DNA from: Limonium bicolor
Lineage: Eukaryota > Streptophyta > Magnoliopsida > Caryophyllales > Plumbaginaceae
Direction of reading: 5' to 3'
DNA: 64,000 nucleotides
Assembly: GCA_023374045.1 (NCBI GenBank)
Contig: CM041779.1
Location: forward strand, 300,710,167 to 300,774,166
The notes beneath the pieces were generated by a model. It had not been told where the DNA came from. It searched no databases and was given only the letters and a program-made list of their open reading frames with translations. Both the position numbers and the translations under genes were made by a program. Shown here in pieces: positions 48,229 to 59,817 of this stretch. Every line of letters starts with the position of its first letter. The first letter of the stretch is position 1.

Positions 48229-49825
48229 GCTAGAGTCTAGTTGCATGTTGCTTTCTTAATTTTTCTTTTCAATTTTGTAAGGATTTTATGATATTTCCAT
48301 TTTAACGAGGTTTAGATGTTCGAATTTCAGTCTCTTGTCTTTTCAATTTACAATCTCAAGAAAACAAAAAATGTTTGTTCGTTTTGCACCATCAACCAAG
48401 TCATCTTTCAAAACTAATGTTCATGAAACGGTCATTTTCTGGCAATTGAATAAAATGATTTGTCTTTTTGTTTCTAAAAGGATGAACATGTCTAACCACA
48501 CACCACAACTCACCCCATAATATCCAAACAACCCACAAAGAGGTTCAAGGTCCACATCTATCGAATTGTTGTCACAAACCCCAAATCAGTACTGGGGGCA
48601 ATCAGAGTTTAAATTCGTCATCTTTCAACTTTCATCTAAACGCGTGAATGAGTTTCCGAGGGAGAAATTCACGAGAGTGTCTTAAGCGAAAAAACCATGA
48701 GTGAACGAGCGTGTCATTTTTACACGACTCCGGTGAGACTACATTCAAAGGTAAAGTAAACGGCATAACTCCGACCGAAGGAAATAATTTGTAAATTTAC
48801 TCTTAGACATGCAAAAAGTAACAAAGAGCGGGTACACAACTATCAGGAATGACGAAGCACCTAGGTACAGCACCACATATCCAAAAGCTTGTGAACCCTG
48901 ACATTAAACCCTAGGCACCCCCGCTAAGCCTTTCATATATCCCTTTTCGTTATTATGAACTCTACAAAAATAACCCAGCCAATGATGAATGTCCGACCCG
49001 GTGACCGGAGGAAGCGAGGAATCCGACTCTTAGATAGCAATCTAATCAGTCCAAAGAAGCGATGCCGCCGTCAGCATGACAAAGCAATCCGTAAAAGGTC
49101 CCAAAGTGACACAGGATCCAGAGAGCTCACATCAAAACAGCTCTCAAAACTCAAAACCGGGAAACACAAGAACCCCGAAGGCAAAGTACGGAAACGATAA
49201 AACAACAAGGCAAACCCGAAGTGCCTCGAACAAATCCGAACGACAAAAAGATAAATGGTGTAAAGGACAACTTCAAAAGTCCGAGTCCAGAAGCTCGAAG
49301 ACAACGTCAACATGAAGCAGCTGGACGACTTCAAGACAAGGAAGATGAATCTGAGAGAAGACACAAGTTCCAGCTTCGGTCACCCATTTAAGCTCCACAT
49401 ACCTCGAATATCCCTCCATGATCCTGTCGTCTCTCATCAGACCCTATGGCCACGTTATAAGCCTTTAAGACTTCCGACCTGATAGTTGTGTATTTAATCA
49501 CGTGAAAGTAACAGATCAAACGTGTAAATCCATCAAATATCGAATTCAATGGTCTAAAAGTTTTGACCTTAGGTGAGGAACGAGGGCAAGCACCAAACAC
49601 GCCGAGTGTAGGTTAGGAAGCACCACATATAAACATAAGCCTTGACCCTGTGAGGACGAGACTTGTTCGCATGTTTAATCAAAGAAAATACTGGGCGCAA
49701 TCGATCGTTCGGATCGATTGCCACGAACTCTAGCTCAGATTGTCTTAAGGGGAAAATACTGGGAGCAATTGATGGTTCCAACAATTGCTATGACAACACC
49801 AATTGGAACCCAAAGCCCAAGCATC
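48229..49825 (+). other. Non-coding region of element E after gag
   Basis: No pol motif in any frame. PPT-like TACTGGGGGCAATC occurs at 48585 and near-copies AATACTGGGCGCAAT (49689) and AATACTGGGAGCAAT (49755) follow. Short frames (48955-49200 and others) show no domain. Confidence 0.6.
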
Positions 49826-50395
49826 ACCACCACCATCATACACCACCAACCCGCATAACCCTTACCTTTCACCATCATACATCACATAGGCTCGCAAGCC
49901 CCTACTTTCATATCATACACTACACAGGCCCAAATAAGCCCTCACCTCCACACCACCACAACACAGGCCCACATAAGCCCTTACCTTCACATCATACACC
50001 ATACCCCAACGATGGCATGTTCATCTCCTAGGAGATAAATTACAAGTCCGAAGTCTATAGTCCGGAAGTGATAATTTCACTTTCCTTTTCGATAAACAGA
50101 ATTTTCTTCAAGCACTGCCACGTTTGGCACCTCTTTCAACAATTTCTTGTCTTGAACAACTTTCCTTCAAACACTTCGGTTTCATAAACCTCATCATGGC
50201 CAGATTTGGCACACTTTCTAGTAATGTCTTGCTTTGGACAATTTTGTTGATCCTTAACATTGCCATGTTTGGCATGTTATCCAATGATTTCTTGTTTTGG
50301 ACAAGTTTCCTACATACGCTTTGATTGTATTTTGACATGCATTGTCACGTTTGGCACTTTCATAATCAACTTTCATCATGACCATTTGCATAAAA
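49826..50395. repeat. Tandem repeats in 3' region of E: CA-rich and TTTGGCA families
   Basis: The first block (about 49830-50010) has irregular units with ACACAGGCCCA(A/C)ATAAGCCC and CACCATCATAC. The second block (about 50116-50365) has about 3.5 units of 65-80 bp starting GCCA(C/T)GTTTGGCA and containing TTTCTTGT(C/T)TTG(A/G)ACAA. Confidence 0.75.
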
Positions 50396-50437
50396 TTTAC
50401 CTTGCATCCATCCGTACGACACTCTCATCATAGGCCA

Positions 50438-50935
50438 GAGATATAGATTCTCACTCGAATATACAGATTCTCCAGAGATATAGATTCTCACTCGAAGATA
50501 CAGATTCTACAGAGATATAGACTCTCACCCGAAGATACAGATTCTCACCTGAATAGAAGAACTCACCCAAGTAGAAGAACTCACCAGAGTAGAAGAACTC
50601 ACCCGAGTAGAAGAACTCACCCGAGTAGAAGAACTCACCCGAGTAGAAGAACTCGCCCCCACATTAATTTTCAATCACCTATAGGTAGTCAACGACATCA
50701 TTTCATCCATCATAGGTAGTCAACGCCTTAGAATAGCTTGACATCATTTCATCTATCAGAGGTAGTCAACGCCTTAAAATAGCTTGACATCATCTCATTA
50801 CAGGTAGTTGGCGCCTTAGAATAGTCCAACATTACTTCGTTTTGCTTTAGGTGGTCGACGCCTTAAAATCGCTCTACATCCTTCCACTTCACTCATAGGT
50901 AGTCAGCACCTTAGAACAACTTGACCCAACTTGTC
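50438..50935. repeat. Three successive minisatellites in 3' region of E
   Basis: A 37-bp unit (AGAGATATAGATTCTCACTC...) repeats about three times (50438-50545). An 18-bp unit (AGTAGAAGAACTCACCCG) repeats about six times (50553-50655). A unit of about 50-55 bp (ATAGGTAGTCAACGCCTTAG...) repeats about five times (50680-50935). Confidence 0.85.
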
Positions 50936-51030
50936 GGATTTCAATTGCATGTGGGATCTTTTAAGATCCAAAATTTTTGGGTATCACTCAACCATCAACT
51001 AGCCTTTTCATTTCCATTACAAAGTCTAGT

Positions 51031-51045
51031 TGACGGGGGGCAATC
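51031..51045 (+). other. Polypurine tract of element E
   Basis: TGACGGGGGGCAATC immediately before the 3' LTR start. Confidence 0.85.
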
Positions 51046-52796
51046 TGTTATACCCAAAATTTCAACCACCCCGGAAGAGAGTCTCTACTAATAGGCTAGT
51101 AGCAAGGGTTCCCAGTTTGATCGGCACATTTTAGAGTACTAGGGACAGCTTAATCATCTCCAGGGGCATTTTTGTAATTTTTCAAGGCTCCTAAGCCCCC
51201 TATAGGCTTTCTCTCTCCTCCAAAGAAGGGTCAAATCAATTCAAAATGCTTTAAAATTTTAACCCATGATATAGGATGACATCTTAAGCATAATGGCGTT
51301 GGAATTTTGATTTTTTGAATTTCCACAAATTTTCTAGCAATTTTTGATTGAATCTGACGAGAAATTAAATTTAAAAATATTCCAATATCCAAAAAATTCG
51401 ATTCCACTTTAGAAAAATCAGAAATATCATCCTTTATCCATGTGTAAAATTCAATAATCAAATTCCTTTTGGAAGCCCTTGAGCTAAAACGTCGGTAAAT
51501 CTCGGTTTTTACCGGATTTTTCTATCTTTAAGGAAGCCTATATAAGGAACCTTATCCCATGATCAAATCAGAACCTCAAGAACCCTAGACTCTCAAAGAA
51601 GGCAGCAGTCTCATTCTCTTCACGTTTTACACATCCAAGCACCAAAATCACATCAAAAATTCCCCGAAATCACCATCTAAACAAAATTTTCATCTCCCAA
51701 CACATCAACAATCATCAAACATTAACCAAACCACCTCCAAAACGTGAAGAACATCATCAAAAATCAACAACCAGACGCTCGGGTTGAACTCAATTCAGAA
51801 CCGAGATTAACGGAGCACTGAAAGAATCCCAACGTGAAGAGTCTCGTTGTTCCAGAATCCAAAACAGGTTGTAATCACACTTTTCTAAAACCTTACGACT
51901 TTATTTTTATTCAGTAATATTTTGGGTTCAAACCAACCCTTTTTGGCTTTTGTATTGCTAATTGTTTTTGTTTCTGCCTTGTTACTTGTTCGTTAAGTTT
52001 CGCGCATAATTCGGCTTCAAACTGAAATCTTTCAATTACTAACGTCTTGTATACATTTCAGGCTACACGTGCATAAATTTTGAGCCAAAAACACCTTCCG
52101 GAACCACCATAAAACCCCTGTCCGTGGGTGGTCCGGGACCACGGCCGGAGTGTCCGTGGGTGGTCCGGGACCACGGACGGGTTGTCCGTGGCCACGGACA
52201 CCCTCGGACGGCGGCGGAATTTTAAATTTTCAAATTTTAGGTTTTCTCTAAACAATGTCTGGGCCCACGGACATCCTGTCCGTGGCCTCGGACCTCTCAA
52301 AATTGCGTTTTCTGTTTATTTAGACTTTATGTTCACATAGGTTAACTAGAGTCGGTAGCCACATACGGAAACAAAATTTGACCTAATTCTGCCTCCGAAA
52401 CCCTAGTTTAAGAATCTTTAATTTTATTTTAATTTTCTGTCAAAAAATGCAAAAAAAAACTAAAAAAAACAGAAGCTCGCGCACTTAGGTTAAAACGACT
52501 CGTAATAAGCCGTAATTAAACTAAGTAGAGGAAAAACGGCTTCTAGGGGTAATGAAAGTAATTGAACCCTAAATAAGTCGAATATCAAGCCCCCGAACCC
52601 GAACTCTCCTTTCCTAATTTGATCTAGGTTAAAATTAGGTGGCGACTCATAATAGGTTCCAGTGAGCTAGCTTAGGTTTTAATAATTATTGTTACATGAC
52701 ATAGTTATTAATCTTAGGTTATAAGTGGACCTAAAACCCGGTTAGATCCTAATCTGCTTTAATCAACTAGGATAGGGTTTTAAATCGAGGCTCACA
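51046..52796 (+). repeat. 3' LTR of element E
   Basis: It runs TGTTATACCC to GGCTCACA and is homologous over its whole length to 44400-46131, with scattered differences and one duplicated GC unit near 52117-52190. Confidence 0.92.
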
Positions 52797-52801
52797 ACAG
52801 C
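52797..52801. repeat. TSD of element E, right copy (ACAGC)
   Basis: Exact match to 44395-44399. Confidence 0.9.
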
Positions 52802-52874
52802 TTATTACTCATAGTTAGTAAACAATCTCAATGTCAAGTGTGTTAGTTCAAGGCAAAACACACAAGTAACATAA
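52802..52874 (-). repeat. Continuation of LTR fragment D
   Basis: Sequence on the far side of E, cut at 52875 by the start of LTR F. It holds nothing else. Confidence 0.5.
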
Positions 52875-55156
52875 TGTAATGCCCCTATTTACCATAAATG
52901 CAGCGGAAATAAATACTAAGGCGATTACAGATCATCGGTTCCAAACACCCCACCAAACCTCACCAATTACAACTTATGATATTACAAATGCTACGGTCTG
53001 AACTCGAGACATAACACAAAAGGATATAACAAAATACAATAGCTCTCCAAAGTTCCTAATTCCCATCCCCTACACTCATACTCTTCGTGGCTACCTGTAT
53101 AACAATTCGTACCTGCAAGATGAACCAAGCAGCCCACCCCAGGAGGGTGAGTCAGTTCCCTGGAATGGTACTGGTACAACTCTCCAAAACAACCATTTTA
53201 AAAAAAACATAACTCTTAAAATAACAATAACTTGAAGTCAATGCTCAAACAACAATCAGAAGAACAAGGCACACCAAAACACCAAGTCAAAGATAACAAG
53301 TCAAGGATAGAGATATAACGTGAAGGTAGAGTGAGCCAACATAAAAGAAACCACGCCAGAAGTTAGTGAACACCCATTGCTTAAGTTAGATCTCAGTTCC
53401 AATTAGGATTAGAAAGACCCAAGTAGTCACAAGGACTAGGAATGAAAGAAGATATCCAGAACATAACTCAAGAGTGGAATAAAACCAATTGGAAGAGATG
53501 GCCCTGCTGCCAACTGTCGTCCTTTTGGGACAGGTATATACAGCCCCTCGCTGTTAACCTACGTCCGATAGGACAGGGGATATACAGCCCCTCGCTGTTT
53601 ACAACGTCCGATAGGACAGGGGATATACAGCCCCTCGCTGTTTACCGGGGAAGATGTGCGCACATTACAACCAAGACTAAGCTCATGGATGAACCAATAT
53701 CCAGGGTCAAAAGAAGCATTTACCAAGATTGACATTTCCCATATTTCCACTAGATCATTAACTGCACCAGAGCGATACCAAAACACTCAGTCCTACAGAG
53801 TGCAGAGGCGTAAACCCTCGACAGTTAATATCTAATGAGGTAACCAGATAAGAAGAACCAATGATCATGTGAGTTGTACATTCAAGGCTCAGTTAGTCAC
53901 ATCAAGATGAGTTAGACACACAAACAGTTTCCTTTCGAAATTCATTCAAGCTCAGTTAGTGTTTCTCAAAACATTCCATAAAGTTCGTCACCAAAAGTAT
54001 CTGAGTACGAGAAGTCGTACAAAACATTCCATAGAGTCCAAGACACAACAAGCTGAGTACGAGAAATCGTACTTGGTAATCGCTGTAGCAGTTCTAGTCG
54101 ACTTGTGCAAATAATGAACAATACTCTGAGGAATATTAAAGGTAGTCTAACATCAATAACTTGTAACCTAAGTTAAACTTAAATAAATTCCTCACTCTTG
54201 TTTCTAAGTCTCAATTGTCTTTTAAGCCCTCACTTAAATGTTATGTTAACCTTCGACTTACATTAGAATGTTGTATAACCCAAGGTTGTAAGACTAGGGA
54301 ATGTATGTTATTAACACTTGTTAATTGTTACACTCTTATCCACTTTATTCATACTTAACCCTAATTCTCAATTCAAGACTCTTGAGACCCTTATATCATA
54401 ATGCGTATTATATTATTCATCTAATCTTAGAATCTCAATAATAATTTTAAGCGTAATACATTTATTCTAATTTAGAATAAATATCGGGTTTATGACCTAT
54501 GATAGGTTTTCTTAGAATATTATACTATTATTTCACAATGTAATGATTATGTATTTTATATCATTATACCAAATAATCCATTATGATTAAGTTTTCCCCT
54601 CAACTTAATTAAGATCTACATCCTGTATATTGGAAACATGGTGTTATAGAGCATTTTATGATAACCTAATTGAGTTTCTAAACTCATTTATCTTATGTTT
54701 AGTTTAGGATGACTTTTATTACAACCATCTAATAATCTTATCATAAGATGTTAAATTGCTTCTCATCTTGAATAACTATATTATAGTTAACTTAGATTTA
54801 TCGAACTCTTACATTTAGTATTTCCAAGGTATATTATTTACTTTATCATTAACTATACAATAAGGCACTTTAAGATAACCTTTTATTTATCCTTGCTTAC
54901 ATTCAATTTCCCAAATGTTTTATTTTTTCACACATTCCCGCTATAGACCATGTATAATCCTTTTATACTAAATTTTAATAACTTACGTCTTAAAATACAT
55001 TTTTCATATTTGTTTACAAAACCTAAGGTTTCAAAGGATAACTTAATAAATTAATCTCCTTTATTATGTTTTAGATGAACATTATATCTTAACATAAGTA
55101 GAATTTATCTAAGAATTAAACTCTCATTCACAAGTGAAATTGTCAATAACTTAATA
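52875..55156 (-). mobile_element. LTR fragment F (inverted relative of F'), cut by G
   Basis: The plus strand starts TGTAATGCCCC at 52875, the complement of the F' 3' end. Shared blocks with F' include the hairpin/acceptor motif (53111-53156), the hairpin triplication (53528-53645) and the TCGTACTCAG region (about 54000). The AT-rich part 54120-55156 is diverged. Element G interrupts it at 55157, so its 5' end lies beyond the window. Confidence 0.7.
53528..53645 (-). repeat. Three tandem hairpin units in LTR F
   Basis: Repeated AGGGGATATACAGCCCCT units at a ~43-bp period, matching F' in reverse complement. Confidence 0.8.
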
Positions 55157-57410
55157 TGAAATACCCCAAACCTTGGTATGTTGTTAAATGTTAAACTATG
55201 GTATTTAAAGGCTAAAAAGTGCCTTAGAAACATAAATGAAACATTTAAACCATGGTAAAACACAATGAAACACTAAGACACGGTTTGAGCAAAAACATGC
55301 TCTAAGCTTGGAGTGAACTTGGTTAGGACCCAAAGAGCCTACCAAGACTTGATAATGTTTAATTATGACTTTATAAGGCTAATTAAGTCCTTAGGAAACT
55401 TGGTAGACAATGAAACCAAACAAAACACAAATAAATACCTTAAGGTCAATATGGGCTAAAATGTGCTCTAAGCTTGGGATAAATGTGTATAAGACCTAAT
55501 GGTCATACCTATGCCTTATTTATATGTTAATGAACAAATTAAATCAATTACTAAAGAAAACCAAGCTTGAAAACAAGTTAGAACACAAAAAGTGCTTTAA
55601 GAAGTCTTAAAGCACGTTTTTGAAAAATTGTCTTGTAAATGAGTTTTGAATGGCTAAATGTCCATCATTACTCTTTAATTAACATGTGTACTATATAGTA
55701 TCACATTTGGGTGGCTATATCAATGGGAAATCAAAAATTTCACTTCTATGTGCCTTGTTTTAGTGAATAGTAACTTTTATAAGCTAGTTTGTAACATATA
55801 ATGTTATAAGTAATTAAATTGGTCAACAAAGACCAAAACACCCTTCTACCTAAATGGTGGCCGGTTTTTATCAAGGTGAGTCACCAACATGTAAAAAATC
55901 AATTAAGGAAAGGAAGGGTAGGAAGGTAAAAAGGAGAAACTTACCTTTTAATACAAATATCTTGTTAAAGCAAGTTCTATCTTCATTTCTCCTTTCCTCA
56001 TTCATTTCACACGTCTCCAACCTCCCTTCTTGCTCTCTTTTACGAGCTTCAGCAACACCAACACCACCATTGTTTTCCATCTTTGACCACTTGTAACTCC
56101 TAGCTCCATGGTCCAAATTCAATTCCAAGACCACCATTCTTCTAGTTGGAGCAAGCTCTACACTTCTACCTTTTCAAATCTTCAAGAACTCAATTTCGGT
56201 GCCAAGGAGATTCACCATTGATGGAGCTTGAGCTCACCTTTTCACATATTATTGTTCTCCTTTGCTTCTAGGTAAGGAATCTCAAAGAAAAATCAAGTTT
56301 CCTCTCCTTTTAGTACATGGCCGAAAATTCACCTCACCATGGTGTCTTTACCATGCTTGTTTTAGCTTCATTTGGATCTTCCAAGGGCTTGGTGGAGTCC
56401 TCTCTTGATATATATTCAAGCTCTCTTTCCATTCCAAGGTAAAACAACTACATTAATGTTTTTGAAATAATGTAAACCTAGGGTTTACAATGAGATGAAG
56501 CTTAAAGCTTATATACTCATTTCAATGTTGGTATATTGTTTAGTAGTTGACAAGGAATGAAATGCCTTACCGGTTTTAAGAGGAAACAAGAAAGAAGTTT
56601 GTGTGGAAAAAAGGTAAATATACTAACCTAATGTGGTTTAATGCCTTAGTAGAAAAGAGCTTATAATGCTTGTTAAAACTACCTAAAGAGCAAATGGTGA
56701 ATGACCTAGTAAAGTGTTCTCAAGGAGACTAGTAAAAGAACATATGTATTGGTGTATGTATTTGCAGGTCAAAGGCATTATTGATGTGGGAAATTCAGTG
56801 TTTAAGGTTATGCAATTTAAGGGCCTAAGAGCCATGTTGTTTAAGGGCCTAAGTGCCAAGCAATTTAAGTTATGCACTATATTGTGATGTAGTGCTAAAT
56901 GTGTGAAGTTTGTGTATAAAATGTGTTTGATGGATTTTAGGTGTTCTTGAATGAAATAAGGTAAAAACCTAGGTGTTTGGATGTGAGTATATACAAGAGA
57001 AGCTATGGCCAAATTTGGAGAATGTATTTAAGTCTTGGAGAAGTTTGTTTAAGGTCTAGGAATGTTGATGTACAAGGAAGAAGTGATGTTTAGGTAAGAT
57101 GTGAAAAAGTAGATTTAGTTAGTAAGAAAAGAAGTTGAGAGATGATGTTAAGGTGTAGAGGAAACACCTTGGTATAATGGTCAATATTGGTGAAATATCA
57201 CTTAGGAATCTTAAGGAGGAAACATTCCAAGTGCTGAGAATCTTGTAAGGAATTTGTGAATGATAAGATGGTTTTGGTGTGTGATTTAAAGAGTTTAGTA
57301 CATGGCTAAAGGTGTGTTTGATGTGCCAAATGATGTTAGAACACATTAGGAGGCTTGAGGAAAAATTTGGAGAAAGTTTGACAATGTATGGGAAGTTTCT
57401 GCACCATACC

Positions 57411-57537
57411 TACCCAGGGGACCGACCCCAGTCTGGGTCGGTCGGGCTGAAACTGTGAACTTAGGTGATCTCTGCAGCCGACCTACCCAGGGGGTGGGTC
57501 GGTCGGTGGGTCGGTCGGACCTTAAAAAAAAAAAAAA
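57411..57537 (+). repeat. GGGTCGGTC array plus A-run in LTR of G
   Basis: Units of ACCGACCC, GGGTCGGTC and GGTCGGTCGGACC followed by 14 A (57524-57537). Confidence 0.8.
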
Positions 57538-59180
57538 GTTAATTAATTTTAATAATGTTAAGTGGTATTAGTGGTATGCCATTAAGAGAGTATTGATGAT
57601 TAGAAAAATAATTATAAAAGGACTTAAGAGATTAAGTTAAGTAAGATGATTTAAATGTTTAAGGTATGGAAATGATGTGTAATGTTGGGGATTGATGGTT
57701 AATGGTGTTCTAAGGTTGTTTAGGACATGTTAGGTGAGTTTTAATGACAATTAAGTAGGTGAAAGTTGTAATAAAATGTGAAAGTAAATCAAGTTAAAAA
57801 TGCAAAGTTATGTAACTAAACTAACAGGGAAAAATTATAAGCATTAGACATTAAATAATCATGCAACCCCGATGTTAATAAACGTATATGTAATGTTATC
57901 AGTTGTTCGAGAATTGCTCGAGGAACATAAGTGGACGTGGTAAGTGGACTCCGGTGACAGGTATGGTTTTCTTGCAACCTGTGTCCTACCGGATTACACC
58001 GGCTTGTATGCCAATATGTTTTCTGAGTGTTTGCCACCTTGTAAGATTAAAACATGTAATGAGTTTATAGTAATTCATTTATGTGGCGAATTTGTCCTCC
58101 GATACCATTTAACCTCAAATATGTGTTAAACCTTAGCTAACCAAAACTAGGAACACATGAGTGATCGGTATTCGGAGTTGACGGCCCAAACCTGGGGAAC
58201 GTGCTAACCACGGCTATGTGTGAGTTAGTTGGATATTGTTGTTGTATGCAAGTGTGTGAACCCCCTTGTGTGCTTAACTCGGTTTATGATACCGTATGGT
58301 GTGTGTGTGGATGTGGTAGGCCCATAATGGATCTCTAACTACTATTATAAGTGTATATGTACTAATGGGGGGTGAGGAGTCCGGTTGTTCCGGCCACGAG
58401 TGTGTGTGATGGACGGGAGTCGATGTCATATCCGGTTCTCTCTTGGTGTATGTATAGGTTGTATTCCAATTTGGTTTCTACCTTCCCTTAGCTTATCCAA
58501 AGCTAGTTACTGACTCACGTCGGGCCACAGGGGCATACGAATGCTATTTCGGTGTGCTTGGGATTACTATATCCGACACACCTTGGGTATAAGTTAACCG
58601 TTCTATAATAACCGGACGGTAACGAGGTTGGTAACGAGCCAACATGGGATTGGTAATAATCTCTAGGCTCACTATGTATACTAACTATGGTGGAAGGTTC
58701 CTTGTGAGAACCGATTTACGGTGTTATGTATTGGTTTGTGCTATGCAAATTCCCTTGCTATGCTACGATAAGTATACGTCAGGTGTTTAAAATGATTGTG
58801 ATGTTGTCATGTGTACGACGAAACAAAAAGGTTTGTTATGTTTTGTTATGTGAGGAATGAGATATGTTGTAGGATATGGAGTGTGTGGATCATGGAAATG
58901 AATCCCAGTTGTGACAAGAGGCGTTTAAGGATAACCCGATTAATGGGTACATGTCGTTCGTTAAGGAAGTAGCTCCGTTTTAGAGGAGAGCCACTCTAGG
59001 GTTTAAGGAATTATTGAATGGTTGGTTAAGTGTGGATGTTTGGTTATAGGTTGAGCCCATTGAGGCGAAATGTTATGGTTGTATGTTATGGCTCGTATGC
59101 ATGATTTAAATATAATCAACTGCATGCTAAGACGACAATTAGTTGTGCGTGGCCCGGTAGAGCAGTGGGCTGCGGGATTA

Positions 59181-59241
59181 CCATACCAGCAAAGGTGCTG
59201 AGCCCCTTGGGGCCACCCTTTCTCTTTTCTATTTCAGGTAC
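59181..59241 (+). promoter_or_regulatory. Conserved LTR hairpin and acceptor-like site (G copy)
   Basis: CATACCAGCAAAGGTGCTGA, then AGCCCC-TT-GGGGC(C), a pyrimidine/T-rich stretch and ATTTCAG/GTAC. Equivalent sites are at 2651-2700 (+), 7385-7432 (+), 12053-12110 (-), 19954-19994 (-), 30573-30614 (-), 36213-36270 (-), 43691-43745 (-), 53111-53156 (-) and 63276-63335 (+). The role is unknown. A 3' splice site of a leader intron or an RNA 3'-end structure are both possible. Confidence 0.5.
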
Positions 59242-59603
59242 AAGGAGCTGGAAGCCGTTCGAGAGTAGGACGGGGTAGATGTTTATACATGGGTAGCCAT
59301 TTAAGTGGCGTAAGCATTGTAAGCGTAGTAAGACCGAAATTGTTATCGGCATTAGTTTGTAAATACTCGGTACAGTGGGAATGTATGTATATAATAAATG
59401 TTGAAAATGGAATGAGGATGGTATTGTGTAGTTGCTCGGGAATCTAGTACATCAGACCGATACAAATGTATATGTATTAGCCTTGTTAGCCACGTGGGTG
59501 GTTAACGGCGTGTAACACCATTGAATTAAGTAATGTGATGAGTTGAGATTTCCGCTGCAGATTGATGTTAAGTGTACGGTGGTGGTTGGGGTGTTACAAA
59601 AAG

Positions 59604-59631
59604 TGGTATCAGAGCGAAGTATCGCTCTGAT
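59604..59631 (+). promoter_or_regulatory. Primer binding site within a perfect stem-loop, element G
   Basis: TGGTATCAGAGC starts five bases after the LTR. ATCAGAGCGA (59608-59617) pairs perfectly with TCGCTCTGAT (59622-59631) around loop AGTA. Confidence 0.85.
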
Positions 59632-59812
59632 GACTGAATTACCGAGCTTAGGAAGTACCGAGTTAGGATTTAGGTACTTTGGGTTAAGGGTTGAGTGATA
59701 GCGTGAGAGATACGCTAGTAAGGAACTACCAGTGAATACTGGAAACCTACTATATCCTTCCCACCCTCCACAATCCCTGTATATGACTTGGGGAAAGAAT
59801 GCCAGAGAGATG
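59632..59812 (+). other. Leader of element G, left part
   Basis: Non-coding. It shares blocks such as GATAGCGTGAGAGATACGCTAGTAAGG with the leader of B, and is interrupted at 59818 by H. Confidence 0.7.
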
Positions 59813-59817
59813 GAAGT
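59813..59817. repeat. TSD of solo LTR H, left copy (GAAGT)
   Basis: Repeated exactly at 63706-63710. Confidence 0.9.

Larger units (their letters stand above)
44400..52796 (+). mobile_element. Element E: gag-only, non-autonomous Ty3/gypsy element (Tat/Ogre-like)
   Basis: LTRs of 1732 and 1751 bp start TGTTATACCC. The PBS is TGGCGACTCCACTGGGG and the PPT is GACGGGGGGCAATC. Only a damaged gag is present, with no protease, RT or integrase. Gag has the CxFHxxxGHxTxxC knuckle typical of Tat-type elements, and the long 3' region is full of tandem repeats, also known for Tat/Ogre elements. Complete with ACAGC duplications. Confidence 0.9.
55157..59598 (+). repeat. 5' LTR of element G (4442 bp)
   Basis: It runs TGAAATACCCCAAACC to GGGGTGTTACA. 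The U3 block 55440-55700 is very similar to 59930-60150 of H. A GC array lies at 57411-57520 with an A-run after it, and the hairpin/acceptor at 59181-59241. The purported frames (55854-56096 and others) lack any motif. Confidence 0.9.
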
